A DNA stretch of 64,000 bases from Fusarium oxysporum f. sp. lycopersici 4287. Its lineage: Eukaryota; Ascomycota; Sordariomycetes; Hypocreales; Nectriaceae. The translations under genes were made by a program, and so were the position numbers. A model generated the notes under the pieces. That model did not search any database. It saw nothing but the letters and a program-made list of their open reading frames with translations, and had not been told where the DNA came from. This document shows, one piece after another, positions 1 through 11,649 of this stretch. The number at the start of each line of letters is the position of its first letter. Position 1 is the first letter of the stretch. Location: assembly GCF_000149955.1 (NCBI RefSeq), contig NC_030989.1:4166402-4230401 (forward strand), given 5' to 3'.

Positions 1-1240
1 AGTTCCTTTAGGAGATGGTAGGGTTCCAACTGACGTGATAAATAGAAAGCTGAAGGCAGTCGACTTTCTGGGCATATTTCTCGCCTTGGCTGGAATGACA
101 GTCGTTATTCTGGGATTAACTTGGGGAGGAAAAGAGTACTCCTGGAACTCCGCTCAGGTTATCGCAACATTGGTAGTGGGCACAGCTGCATCAGTTGCTT
201 TCATGCTATGGCAGTGGAAAGGCCCTCGATATCCATTGATACCGTGTAAGAAACTCCATGCTACGATCAGAAGCATTCCCTGACAAATACGTAGTGCACA
301 TCTTCAAGTCGAAGATCGTCAACGGCGCATGTCTGACCATGGCTATCAACGGTTGGAACTTCGTCATGCAAGTCTACTACATCCCCTCCTTTTACCAACT
401 CGTCTACGGCTACTCCGCCACCAAATCCGGAGTAATGCTTCTCCCCATCACACTACTACAAACAGCCAGTAGCACTTTCTCTGGACTCATCGTACACTGG
501 ATCGGTCGGTACCGTGAGTGCATCTTGTTTGGCTGGTTGTGCTGGGCTGTAGGTCTTGGCTTAATGTCAACTCTTGATGAGAATACGGGCGTTGGGAAAC
601 AAATCGGTTATTCGGTACTAATTGGAGTGGGTGTTGGCAATACGCTGCAGCCGTGAGTTAAAATTGTGACGTTCAAGTGAGCTTTGACTGACGGTGATAG
701 TGCGCTCATTGCTACGCCAGCTTGGGGTCGAGAGGCGTGATATGGCTGTTGTCACATCATTCCGCAAGTAAGTGACAGACCCATAACGTGTGTCGAAGAC
801 AAATCTGACAGAACATGATAGTTTTGTGAGAAACTTGGGGGCAACATTAGGACTTGCAGTCTGCGGGACAGTTCTGTATGTCAAGCTAAAAAGCCATTTT
901 AACCAACATTCGCTGATATCACTCCAGGAACAACGTCATAGCAGGCTCTCTATCCTCCCTTAATCTAGATAGACACGGCTCAAAGACATTGCTCGGCAAT
1001 CCTCAAACATTCCTAGACACAGTCTCACCAAGCGAAGCTGAGAAGATCCGCTCAGTTCTCATCCCAGCATACAGACAAGGATTCCGCATAATATTCCTTA
1101 TAGGCGCCGGCGTCGCAAGTCTGGCATTCGTGCTAGCGTTTTTCTTGATGCCGCAGGTTGATCTTACTCGACCGGACGACTCCCGGCTCAAGGAGGAAGG
1201 TCGCAAGGCTTATGATAAGAGAGGGAAAAGCGCGGTGTAG
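1..1240 (+). pseudogene. MFS transporter, DHA2 drug:H+ antiporter type, 3' part, with apparent frameshift
   Basis: The 5' end lies outside the window. Five exons can be joined: <1-245, 295-652, 701-767, 822-875 and 928-1240, each bounded by GT..AG. The product is the C-terminal half of a many-helix plasma-membrane transporter of the 14-TM DHA2 family, which usually exports drugs or toxic metabolites against protons. Recognisable stretches are WNFVMQVYYIPSFYQLVYGY, a helix ending in GVGVGNTLQP, RRDMAVVTSFR followed by NFVRNLGATLGLAV, and a last helix before MPQVDLTRPDD. In exon 3 the frame reads ALIATPA and then runs to a stop, while one base later it reads GVERRDMAVVTSFR, the family sequence. 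One extra base in the TTGGGG run near 721-727 explains this. The other exons and splice sites are intact, so this is either a young pseudogene or a one-base sequence error. Confidence 0.8.
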
Positions 1241-2659
1241 TGCTGGTGACGCAGGAATTACCTTTTTTCTTTTTCTTTTCTTTTTTGCGGGACTTGGTAC
1301 ACTTGAACTTTATAGACAGGGGCAGGTCTTGGCTATCAGCAATAATTCAGTATTTCTTACGGTCAGTGTGACTAGACTGACGGTATATAACGGTCAACCG
1401 TGTGTTTCGCCCCTATGTTGGCCTGGTGATGGGTTACGGAGTTTGCCACTTCCTTGTAAGGCTACAAGACCTTACAAATCATAATAGCTTGTTGATAGAC
1501 AACTGAAAACACGCAATGCATGTCCAACTGGCGAACCGGGGTTGGTTTTTCTTTAAGTTGAAGTCAACGTCTTTCCATGTCTCTGTGAGGTCCATTATGC
1601 GAGTAGGAATATAAAGCTGGATATGAAGAAAGACATCCGTAATGGCCCCTACCTATGCACGACGACAGTTATGTGCTGATCGGTTTTCCTTTTTTGTGCC
1701 TTCAACCTGATACGGCAACTGAAATCAGGAGCTGAGGTACGATTAACAAATTGTATTTTCAGCAGTACTTACTTCATGGTTCAACTATGTATTGGATGGT
1801 TGATAAAAGATCGATAATCGGGTAGATTCTGATTATTCTGAACCCTCCACGCCTCTCATCATTCTGACAGGGGTGGAATGCTGGTTTTATGTGGTCCTGG
1901 AACTGTTGAGCTGAAATGGAGCTCAACGCAACACAAACGGTCTAAAATGTGGTCTTCCCACTCTCAATGCAGTAAAGAACAACTTAACGTATTTACCCTT
2001 TATTTCTCGGGGTACTGCTGCAGGTATGATTTGCGGTTAAGTCCCGCTTGACAGCCGCGGTCCGTCGACTTGGTGTGCCAGGATACCACTAGCAGTCTTC
2101 TCCCGAAAGCTCTGGACCAGTAATTTATCATCTTGATTGGTGTGTCTCGCTGTTCAAAGCACATAACCCCTGTTAATATACAAATGACCCGTTTCGTAGT
2201 CATAATGCCAGGTTCTTGTCACATTTTTAGGATATGCGGCTATTATGACGATCATTTTACAGTTTGACTAGTGGAGGGCCCAACCACGTTTAGCGGAGGG
2301 CTGCGACCGGAGGTGAGACTATTGGTTGCTCTATAGACTCTGTTGGAAAGGTGCAGGGCCTTCATGCACTCCTCGGAGAAAAGACTAGGGTCGATATGCG
2401 GTCATTGGCATGGTTCAGAGACGTTGAAATGATGGCGGCAAGAGGTAAGCGGCCAATGGTAGGTTTCACAGTCTCGGGTAAGTCCCTTACTGTGATAGGC
2501 AAGGGGAACTTGTCAGTTTGCACTGATATACCTCACGTCCACCAAGCCGAATTCTGCTTGTCTTGATGTAGTTCCTCTCTTATTCTCTGGACCAGATACC
2601 TTTTAGGGTAAAACGCTCCAATCGTCCACGAACTACGACTTCTCGATATTATATGAACA
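1241..2659. other. intergenic, no gene seen
   Basis: No supported coding sequence. There is a pyrimidine-rich tract just after the transporter stop (about 1260-1290) and scattered short open frames without family resemblance. It probably holds the transporter 3' UTR and the promoter of the Zn2Cys6 gene. Confidence 0.5.
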
Positions 2660-3290
2660 ATGGCTGGTTTTAGCCAAGGCCATCAACGCACACTTCTCCC
2701 TGCCACTGAACTACCGCCTGCCCCTAAACCCCGCGTCGTCCTCCCGCGTTACCCCAGAGTCGGTGTCATGATTGCCTGTAAAACCTGTCGAAAGCGAAAG
2801 ATCAGAGTTAGTCTCTCGAATGCTCCTCAAATTGGTATCTAACCTTTTATCGTAGTGCAATGGGAATCGACCTCGCTGTAAAGGCTGTATCCGAGCTGGG
2901 TCAGAATGCAACTACGCGCCCATGAATAAAGATCACGAGTTACGACAACGTTACGAACATCTACAAATCGAAAAGACGGATTATCAAAAGCTTGTCTACT
3001 TACTTCGATCACGAGACCACAAAGAAGCGCATGTCATTCTTGATATGCTACGGCAAAACACGAGCGTACACGAGGTTCTTAGCCAGGTTGAGCACGGCGA
3101 TATGTTATGCGAGCTGTCTCTTGTGTCTGAAGAGAGGTATAGTATATTATTTCTTATTCCTTCGCCCCGCGGATTCTCCTACCATGCGCAGAGAGCCCTT
3201 GTGACTGACCCTGAGCTCAGAGTATGCAATAGCTCAAGCAGGTCACGAGCCATCGAGAGCCCTCGGTCACTGCAATCGGAGAGCGACTGA
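2660..3290 (+). CDS. Zn2Cys6 binuclear-cluster protein, short (193 aa)
   Basis: Two exons, 2660-2806 and 2856-3290, are separated by a 49-nt intron (GTTAGT donor, CTAACC branch, CGTAG acceptor). The intron splits the DNA-binding domain between Arg and Cys. The joined domain has six cysteines spaced C-x2-C-x6-C-x6-C-x2-C-x6-C (CKTCRKRKIR, then CNGNRPRC and KGCIRAGSEC, about residues 38-65), the fungal GAL4-type zinc cluster. A helical stretch with the pattern of a dimerisation linker follows. The protein stops after 193 residues and lacks the large middle-homology region of most family members. It may be a truncated regulator or a DNA-binding-only protein, or the gene may continue through an intron I could not place. 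It lies between a transporter and an aldolase, so it could regulate either (inference). Confidence 0.7.
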
Positions 3291-4521
3291 GTAGGCTTTT
3301 CGATATACACTTCCCAGATTTAGCTTTCTTTTAGCTATCGACCTGTTTATCTGGGGTCCTCGTCACTATCTACAAGAACTACTCTTGCACATCTTGATAC
3401 ATAATTTTGCCCTACCTTGCCGCTTCATCACCTTCTTTGATATTCCTGCATTCTTGAGCATTGCGCACTTCCTTATTAGACTCTTGCTGACTCAGATCAA
3501 GCAACATCGTCACCGCAAACTTCACTTCACCGATTAGCTTCGGGTCCCCGATACTCTCAGGCACAGGCTCCTAGAAACGAATACGACACCACAACGGCAC
3601 GAACACCAGTGTATACTGTTCGCAACCCGATCGGGAAATAGATGAATGAAATATTTTGACGGCCGATCCGGATACCGAGATCTTATCCATTGAAGCGCAT
3701 AAATCACGCTAGCATCGATCGCACTGGGGTGGATCATGGAACACGATTCACGAACACAACATCAGGAAGCTCTTTGCCTCATGTATCAGGACACATTACG
3801 GAACTTCTTTGCATCATATAATTTTGTATTGTCTTTCTCTTCTTGAAATTCTGCTGGATACTTCAAAATAAGAACCTTTCTTGCTGCATCATGGCATTGT
3901 CTCAGCTTATCCGCAGAAACATCACGGATCAAGAGGATCCTCGTCAAAGGGCTATAAATTTTCTCTATCGAGGATAAACTATCGAAGCAAATTGCTAGAA
4001 TGAGCATATCGGTGGATGATAGGTTGGCCAACTTGTAAGGTACATACGGACTCTATGACGGGCTCGCTGGAGGGAGATGGGTTCTGTAGATTGCAAAGGG
4101 ATAGTTGAACATTGTCGGGTTTTCGGTCTCATAACTGGTGAACTGTATATACATATATATGACCTCGTTTGTGGAAACATTTCGCAGTAACATCAGGCTT
4201 TGCCAGTCAGTATCTTCACTCAAATCGAACAATCAAGAAACACAGTGGTCTCAGGACACATGAATATAACATTTACTATATGTAAGCATATCATAAATTT
4301 ATCTGTCAACTTCTACGCTATGTGAGTTTGCCAAATCGGGTAAAATAAAGTCTATGAAACTTGTTTAATCCTGTTGCCGTTAACACCTCGCCCAAATGAG
4401 GAGTTGGTGGCTCTAATTTCCTTATTGGATGATGACTAAACCAGATACGCTGATGCTGTCTATGTCACCCCATCCAATCGGTTTGCTCCTCAACAGATAA
4501 CTCATTGTATACCAGTTCATC
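3291..4521. other. intergenic, no gene seen
   Basis: No convincing coding region. Short open frames on the minus strand (for example 3786-4031) have no recognisable motif. The region includes the 5' flank of the aldolase gene. It could also hold decayed C-terminal sequence of the short Zn2Cys6 gene, but I cannot align it to the family by eye. Confidence 0.4.
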
Positions 4522-5489
4522 ATGCCAGAACCAACTGAAAACTTGAGAAACATGAACCGAACCCTACGTATCTTAGAAGATGCTGTTAAGGGTAACTATG
4601 GGGTCTTAGCAGCAATATGGTTTGCCTTCCGCAGTATCGTTGGCGCTTCGTACTAACTATAATACTCAGCTACAATATCGAACATCTCACAGCCATAGTC
4701 AAAGCAGCCGAAGCAAAACGATCCCCACTGGTTCTCCTTCTATTCCCCTCTACCCTGAGACAGCTACCAACTCTAGCCTGGGCAGCATCTGCGGCTATCA
4801 AATCAGCGACCGTACCGCTCTCTCTTCATCTTGATCATGCACAAGATGTTTCACAGATCGAAGAGGTTGTGAAAACTTTACCTTTTGACTCTATCATGGT
4901 TGATATGAGCCATTACGATCATGAGGAAAATCTTGCTAAGACTACTGCATTGACGAAGTTGTGTCATAAGCGGGGTATTGCTGTCGAGGCAGAGAGTGGA
5001 CGGATCAATGGGGGGGAAGATGGCATTGCTGATACTGATGATCTTGAAGGTTAGTACCTCTCATCGCCATAGTAACAGTTGTCTAATACAGGGACAGCCT
5101 TATTCACTTCTCCCGAGGAGGTAGAAAACTTCCTCAAAGCAGGTATAGACATCCTGGCCCCGAGCGTCGGCAATATTCACGGTGATTATGGCCCCAAAGG
5201 ACCGGACCTCGACCTTGCCAGACTCTCATCTATTGATAAACAGATCCGTGGGCATGCATTCATGGCGCTTCACGGGACAAATGACTTCACTGCTCAGATC
5301 ATGCAAGACTGTATCAAAGCTGGAGCCGTGAAGCTCAATGTCAACAAATTGCTCTTGGAGGTCTGGCATGTCCACTTGAAGGAGAATGCACATAAACCTT
5401 TCATGCAGCGTGTAGATGAAGGGATAGAGATACTACAGGCCGAGGTTGAGAGATGGATAGATATTTGTGGAAGTACTGGCAAGGCATAG
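4522..5489 (+). CDS. class II ketose-bisphosphate aldolase family protein (fructose/tagatose-bisphosphate aldolase-like)
   Basis: Exons 4522-4619, 4670-5049 and 5092-5489 join in frame to a 291-aa protein. Intron 1 has a weak GTTTGC donor but a perfect TACTAAC branch; intron 2 has a GTTAGT donor. The family is a zinc-dependent TIM barrel that splits ketose-1,6-bisphosphates into DHAP and an aldehyde. Family landmarks are HLDHAQD (about 86-92; Asp and zinc-binding His), EAESG, then GNIHGDYGPKGP and MALHGTND, which carry the other two zinc histidines. A phosphate-binding Gly/Asn pattern (KLNVNK) follows. The length matches the bacterial KbaY/GatY type rather than the longer yeast glycolytic Fba1. 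It is probably an accessory sugar-catabolic enzyme rather than the housekeeping aldolase; the true substrate cannot be read from sequence. Confidence 0.87.
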
Positions 5490-6158
5490 TCAAGCTCATA
5501 AGGCACGACACCTGGAAATTGCAGAATGCTTAGCAGTCCAGGACAAGTTCCTCATGATGACTCTTTTCAGTGGTTCGATGTTGGGGTAAATAAACTAGTA
5601 AACCATTTTCTATTTCTTTCTCAGTTGCCCCTTTCCGGAGAACTTTGGTATCTTATATCATTCAACATTATTACTGCGAGTCTGCGTCCACGATGAAATC
5701 AGCCAATAATACAGACACTTTATCAAGATTCCATATGAACTTTCATCATCGCTCACCAGTATTCCCGTCTCTCTCTCTCTCTATTGAAAAACAAAACTCC
5801 GGCGTAGAATTTGACAATCTTTCGATAGTCAACATGACCACCGCATACTCTTCTTCTCTTCTTTATCACTGCCAGCCACCAACTCTTTCGTCAGAGGTTT
5901 CATTTTTCGATTCATTATCACCCTCCTCATATGTATCTTTCACTCTAGTTGAAGCTCAATAGTCTAGGCTCCTCTATATTAGATTCCCCAACAGTGGAGC
6001 ATCCACATAGACAATGAGGGCTTCTCCCAGGACTCTTCCCATTCCTTGGGCGAGAATTCAGCCAACCCTTCCGGCACTTGTCTGTCTGGTGAATGAGTTT
6101 ATAGAAATGGCAAAAGATGGCCTCTCGGGTCTCAGACCATTCCATTCCGGTGTCATGG
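5490..6158. other. intergenic between two convergent genes
   Basis: This holds the 3' flanks of the aldolase gene (plus strand) and the ankyrin gene (minus strand). A short CT microsatellite lies near 5768-5784. No coding sequence is supported. Confidence 0.5.
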
Positions 6159-7411
6159 TTATGCGGCAGAGGAACCGGTTCGCAGCCTGGGCCAACAAAT
6201 CCGATATATGCCATGGCACTCTTGGTTGAGTTCATTGAGAGGCGCTTCGAGATCATCATAAAAGCCCTCGTATATGTGAGCTCCTTGCCGGATGAACTCT
6301 GCGATGACAGAATCATTCCGCTCAAAGTCTTGCAGATGAGTGAGGAGCGGTGTGTTACCAAGAAGGTCCCATCTGTTGATGTCGGCTCCGTGCTCCACAA
6401 GAGTCTTGATCATTTTGACTGCTGGGTGTGCCATCTCCTCTTCGGAGCATTTTATGAAGTGGAGTGGAGTTTTCCCAAAGGGATCCGCACTATTCGGATC
6501 AATCCCCTCCATGAGTAGATCCTTTGCCATGCTTATGTCTCCGTTGCTCACTGCCTGATGCAGAGCAGTGAGCCCTATCCCAGTATGTGTCACCAAATCA
6601 GCCCCAGCCTTGATGAGAGATTCTGCAATGTCAATGTTGCCGCCCTCTACAGCAAAGTATAGAGTATTTGCACCTTGCTCTAACTTTATGACTCGATATT
6701 GCTTGTCGACGGCTTGCGGAGATCCCAAATACCTCAAGCCTAAAAATTCATTATCCACCACAGCTGTTCTGGTGGAAGTGATTGGGTAATAATCTAGGAC
6801 AGTACAATTCTTGTATAGCTGAACAGCCGGCAACTTCTGGCGAATAAACAACTCACGAGCATCGATGCTGACCCTGTGGTTAATGCTGGCCCCATGATTG
6901 AGGAGTAGGGGCACAATTTCCTTGTGTCCATTGAAAGCGGCCCAGTGAATGGCAGTTGCTTGGTTGTCAAGTTGCAAAGGAACCCTATGGCCAGTCTTGA
7001 TAGCGTTTGGTCCGGTGGTATAGTAGGTGACTGTCTCGGTCGCATCATCAGAGTGGATGTTAGCTCCTATATGAAGGGCTCGAATGCCGCCAGCAATGTC
7101 ATTGCGCTTCGCCGATACTAGCAAAGCTGCCGAATGGTTGTCCCTCGCATCTCTGATATAGATTTGCTTCGTCACGAGCCTACGGATGTCCTTACAGGTC
7201 GCTGCAAGGTCGAGGACATCCACGTATACCTGAAGAGGATTGTGCTCGGGCTCAGGCTCAGACCAACAGTCCCATTCCCAGCTCTCCTCTTTGTGGAGGC
7301 TATTTTCATCCAGGATTTTGTCGATGATACACTTGATGATTTCTGGGGGAAAATTGGTGAGAGTAAGGGGGCGTCCCGCGACGCAAATTTGAGGAGACCT
7401 GATATTGTCAG
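6159..7411 (-). CDS. F-box and ankyrin-repeat protein
   Basis: The minus-strand frame is open from about 7411 down to a TAA at 6159. It begins with an F-box-like segment (LTNFPPEIIKCIIDKIL, near 7310-7370), the part that binds Skp1 in SCF ubiquitin ligases. About five ankyrin repeats follow, with typical motifs such as AIHWAAFNGHKEIVPLLLNH, TALHQAVSNGDISMAKDLL, KTPLHFIKC and GNTPLL. These repeats normally bind the substrate. There is no ATG in this frame upstream of the F-box; a good acceptor (TTTCTTTAG) at about 7412 suggests a small 5' exon that I could not place, so the true start is unresolved. F-box/ankyrin proteins are a large and variable family in plant-associated fungi. The target is unknown. 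Confidence 0.75.
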
Positions 7412-9044
7412 CTAAAGAAAGACGCTGCTCAGGATGTGGCTTCGGTTGGCGGTCTCTCCAAGAACTAAGCGAAATATATGTGATTGCGGGGAAGAAGGAA
7501 GGACATAGTTATTCAGGTAGAGAGACTCTATTCATGGAGGCATGCTGGGGCTCATCTGGTGACTACTCACTGATTATTGTTGCTAGATCTAGATCATATA
7601 TTCAAGCTTTTACTCTTTGGAACTTAAGGGTCGCAAATCGTTGAATCCATGTGTAAAGCTTGACGAGTTTTAGCATGGTCGTGCACGAAGCTACCTGGCA
7701 CTTACCACCTCGACTGACAGCCTCAGCCCTGAAGTAAATACGTCCATGATTCATGTTGTACTCTTAGCTTCCTGTAGTGATGTAATTATTTTTATTGAAA
7801 GATACTCTAGGAGTATTGCTGCCAATGCAGGGCCAATATAACAAGACGTGGTTGTAATCAGCATCTTAGCCCAATACTGAGATCCCTTTTATGCTAGGCC
7901 TACACTGCGAATCGTTATCAGATAACAAAAGAATTATTTTTAGTAATTCTAAGGCTTTCTGCGGTTATACAAGCTAATTTTAGTTTTAACGGAATATAAA
8001 TTCCTCTGTGAAGTCTAAGTGGTGGTAGACTGAGCATTGTCAGCGAACTCAGAGAAATCTTGATGCTTTGATCCCTGTGCCTACCCCAGCCTTTGAAGAT
8101 TTATCCTTTAGTGTCTCTTTATTATTCAAGCGGTTCATGGACTTATAAGTCTTATGCAAGTGTTCAGCTCAGACAGCAATTTAACATAACCCTTAACAAA
8201 TAGACCAAGTGTAGCATCTAGTTAATAAGTGACTAGTCGCCGATAACTTTATTTGGGATGTCTGTTCCGGCAGCTTTTATGTGTTTTGCGGGATCATACG
8301 GTGTCGCTAACACCAAGTTTCGATGGTCACTCGGTGTCCGGAGCCGAGAGTGGGGCCGATCCGGCACCAATTCCGTTGCAAAGATACGTATCCATGATGG
8401 GGAACCTGAGAATATGACGGCTGCACTGGAGACTCCAGAACAAATATAATAGTTCTGAAAGTCTGCTACAAATAATGATGGGTTGGGGCTAATGGGAATA
8501 AGCTTAACGTCGAGAAATTAATCTGGTGAGCAGCTCAGGAACAAAACTCTGTGAAAAAGTTGACTTCGACCTCAGCCAATCAAAGGAGAGACCCCACGAA
8601 CAGTCTGGAGCTCAGAGCAATGACATCAATGACCCTGGCCTGGTAGTTCACTCAAAGTGCTGACGCTGATAGCGATTTGCCAGAAGAGCCAGTCTCATAT
8701 CATCAGAGCAAAAGGGGGAGTCCTTCAGGATCGTAAATAAAACAATCGATATCAGCAACAACTGGAGTATTTCCCCATGGAGCATTCGGAGACGGGCTGA
8801 TTACAAAGACTGTTGTAACAATCGCGCAATGTGCCTTGGTCCAATGTGGGTTCAACCTCCACCAACTCCGGATTACCAAGCCAAATCCAGCTGTACAATG
8901 AATAATCCATCCAATCCCCAGAAAAAGGAACCCCTCACTATGCCGTAGTTCTACAGATGTAGAATCTGTAACCTCATATCATCATATAAAGTGTCTTTCC
9001 CCTCCCTCGGTCACATTCTCATATCTACACCCTCAAATTAATTA
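7412..9044. other. intergenic, AT-rich in part, no gene seen
   Basis: About 1.6 kb with no supported gene. The stretch 7740-8250 is AT-rich. A 63-codon open frame at 8258-8449 resembles nothing I know. The last few hundred bases should contain the GST promoter; a TATA-like ATATAAAG lies near 8983-8990. Confidence 0.45.
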
Positions 9045-10043
9045 ATGACATCGCGCATCACCCAATTGGGAAAACAACTCTTCACAATGGCTCAAAAGAC
9101 CAAGACCGACATCACCCTCTACACCACCAACACGCCCAATGGCATCAAACCCTCTATTCTGCTCGAGGAGCTTAACCTCGAGTACAAAGTAATCTCTCAC
9201 TCTCCACATTCATGCGTGCACCACTGACGGTCCCAGGTGTATCCTATCAAGATGACGGAGAATGAGCAGAAGGAAGAGTGGTTCCTCAAGATCAACCCCA
9301 ACGGTCGCATCCCTGCTCTCACCGATACTCTCGACGGCAAGCAAATCCGTGTTTTTGAGAGTGGTGCTATGCTGCAGTACCTCGTTGATCGCTATGATAA
9401 GGATCATAAGCTTTCGTTCCCTCATGGATCTGCTGAGCATTGGGAGATGACCAGCTGGGTGAGTTTTCTCATTATATTGTCGGATCATAACTAACAATTC
9501 GCAGCTCATGTGGCAGATGGGTGGCCTCGGTCCCATGCAGGGTCAAGCCAACCACTTCAAGCGTATGTTCTCACTCATGCAATTAATGATACTATACTGA
9601 CATGCGCAGGCTATGCTCCTGAAAAGATTGAGTACGGCATCAACCGCTACACCAACGAGACCCGCCGTCTCTACCGCACCCTCGACACTCACCTCGCCCA
9701 GACATCATCCGGCTACATCGTCGGCGACAAAGTAACCATCGCCGACATTTCCATTTGGGGCTGGGTCTCCAGCGCAAGTAAGTCTCTCTGTTCCCCAACA
9801 TCACCACCACCGTTTCCTAACACCCAAACAGAATGGGCTGGCGTTGATCTCTCCGAGTTCCCTCACCTCGAGAAGTGGCTCTACAAGCTCCTTGAGCGTC
9901 CTGGTTTCGAGGCTGGTCGTCATGTTCCTACGCGCCACACCGCGTTTGAGCTGGCCAAGCTGAGTGAGGAGGAACTTGAGGCAAAGGCTAGTGCGTCCAA
10001 GGCTTGGGTTCAGTCTGGTATGAAGGAAGATGCGAAGAAATAA
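9045..10043 (+). CDS. glutathione S-transferase, Ure2/GstA-like
   Basis: Five exons (9045-9188, 9237-9458, 9505-9562, 9610-9777, 9832-10043) join in frame to 267 aa, ending LSEEELEAKASAS... and a TAA. The enzyme conjugates glutathione to electrophiles in the cytosol. The thioredoxin-like N-terminal half contains LYTTNTPNGIKPSILLEEL, NPNGRIPALTD (cis-Pro segment) and ESGAMLQYLVDRYD (glutathione gamma-glutamyl contact). The helical C-terminal half contains IVGDKVTIADISIWGWV, the N-capping motif of the GST fold. A second ATG at 9087 (MAQKTKTD) could be the main start and would give a protein more typical of the family; the first ATG adds 14 residues. It is convergent with the decarboxylase-like gene, with stops 68 bp apart. 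Confidence 0.92.
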
Positions 10044-10111
10044 ATAATGACAGCATAAACGAAGCGTAATACACTCTGTTTTAACTATCTCCCGAATTAC
10101 CTGGAACTGTC

Positions 10112-11649
10112 TTACTTCTTCACGACAGCCAGCTGGCTTCGAACTGGCACGTTCTCCTCCCTACCAACCTCGGGGAATCCCTCAACCTTGACGCCCTTGC
10201 GGAAGATAACACAATGCGTCGAGCCTCCAAAGTGGAACATGCCCGTCTCCTGTCCCTTCTTGACGTGCTGTCCCTCCTTAACGGTAATCTCACATGTACT
10301 AACCTCGTCCATACCAATACCAACAAACGCAAGGAGTCCGATCGCCGGCTCATCAGCCTCAATCAGAATGATAGCCCTCGTTGCCAATGCACTCAAATAT
10401 CCCTGACTCTGCGACAATCCCGCTGACGAGATCTCCGTCGATCCAGGTTCGCCTACACCTTCGAATAGAGGCTCGCTGAAATACGTACCGTCTTGGACGA
10501 AGGCACGTACGACCTTACCGGAGACGGGAGTGTGCCAGCGGTGATAGGAGAGAGCGGACAGGAAGGCTTGGTAGATCGTTCCGCCGGCGAATTTCTCAGC
10601 CAGAGGATCATGAGCCAGCATGTCGAGGATAGAGTAAGGTTGGCCCTTTGCGAAGAAACGGTCGCGGAGTTTCACGTCGCGTTCAATGTTGTACACGCGT
10701 GATTCGCAGCAGTTGGCGATGACGAGGTCGTCATCTGGTGAAGCAACGGGGCGAGCGCTGTCGCGAACCTTGCGAGTAAAAAAGTCTATGCCAATTGTGA
10801 GCTATGGTTCATGGTGGTGAAGATTTTGGCTTACCGTCCCAGGACTTGAAGCCGTAGTATTTGGCTGATGGATCACACTCAAAGACCTCCTCAAACTTGA
10901 AGTTCGTTTTGTTGGGCTTGTTGGCGACCTCGACGAGGTCATTCAGACCCACGGGTCCGAACCAGCCCTGCTTATGATCTCCCAGAACTTCAGCCGATTT
11001 AGGTGTCTACTTGTTGTCAGTGCAACTGTCGGGATAACTCGTATGGACTAACATACCATGAGAAACTTGCCCCAGTGGTTGAGAAGCTTCTTCAGCATCC
11101 GATTCACATCAGGGTCCAAAAACGCCGCATAACCACTACCTTGATCAGCAATCACCTTCTCACCTCATCTCTAATCAAACTCACCTAGGCGTTCCCATAG
11201 GATAGTCAAAGATGGCACAAAGCGGCACACCTACCATGCCCACACTCTCCGCCGCATCCGTCCACTCTGGCGCCGTGCTAAAAATGTGATTGAGTACCTG
11301 CAGCATATGCTCATAGTCTCTCAACTGAGGTGTACCAGTAGGATCACTCTGGTACGGGTGTTTCTGGGGGATCTCCTCAAACATCTGGATGAAGTACATG
11401 TACACGCGGGGCGTCTTCTCAATAAAGTCTTTGAACTCTTGAAGAACGGGGACGAGCTCTTTGGGGTTCTCGTCGGCGTACTTTGTGACGCGGCGCATGT
11501 ACTCTCTGTGCACGCGATGATCGGCGGGAAGCCATGCTCCGGGTCTGTGAGTGTTAGTGCATGGTGATGTTGGGTTGAGAGCTCAGGTCTTACTTGTGAA
11601 TCCGGTGCTTGGCGGGGATTTTATGATGATCTCCGTGCTGATGAACCAT
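10112..11649 (-). CDS. phosphatidylserine decarboxylase-family protein (PsiD-like group)
   Basis: Five exons on the minus strand (11649-11594, 11544-11185, 11135-11057, 11006-10835, 10785-10112) join in frame to 446 aa. The C-terminal half is a pyruvoyl-dependent PSD domain: SWDGFFTRKVRDSARPV, then ILDMLAHDPLAEKFAGG, SYHRWHTPVSGKV and finally GGSTHCVIF near residue 409. In this family the Ser of the G-S-T/S site is converted to the pyruvoyl cofactor after self-cleavage. The first about 190 residues match the extra N-terminal domain found in fungal PSD-like enzymes rather than a mitochondrial targeting sequence. That arrangement is shared with L-tryptophan decarboxylase PsiD of Psilocybe. The substrate could therefore be an aromatic amino acid rather than phosphatidylserine (inference). 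No transmembrane segment or targeting peptide is evident. Confidence 0.85.
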
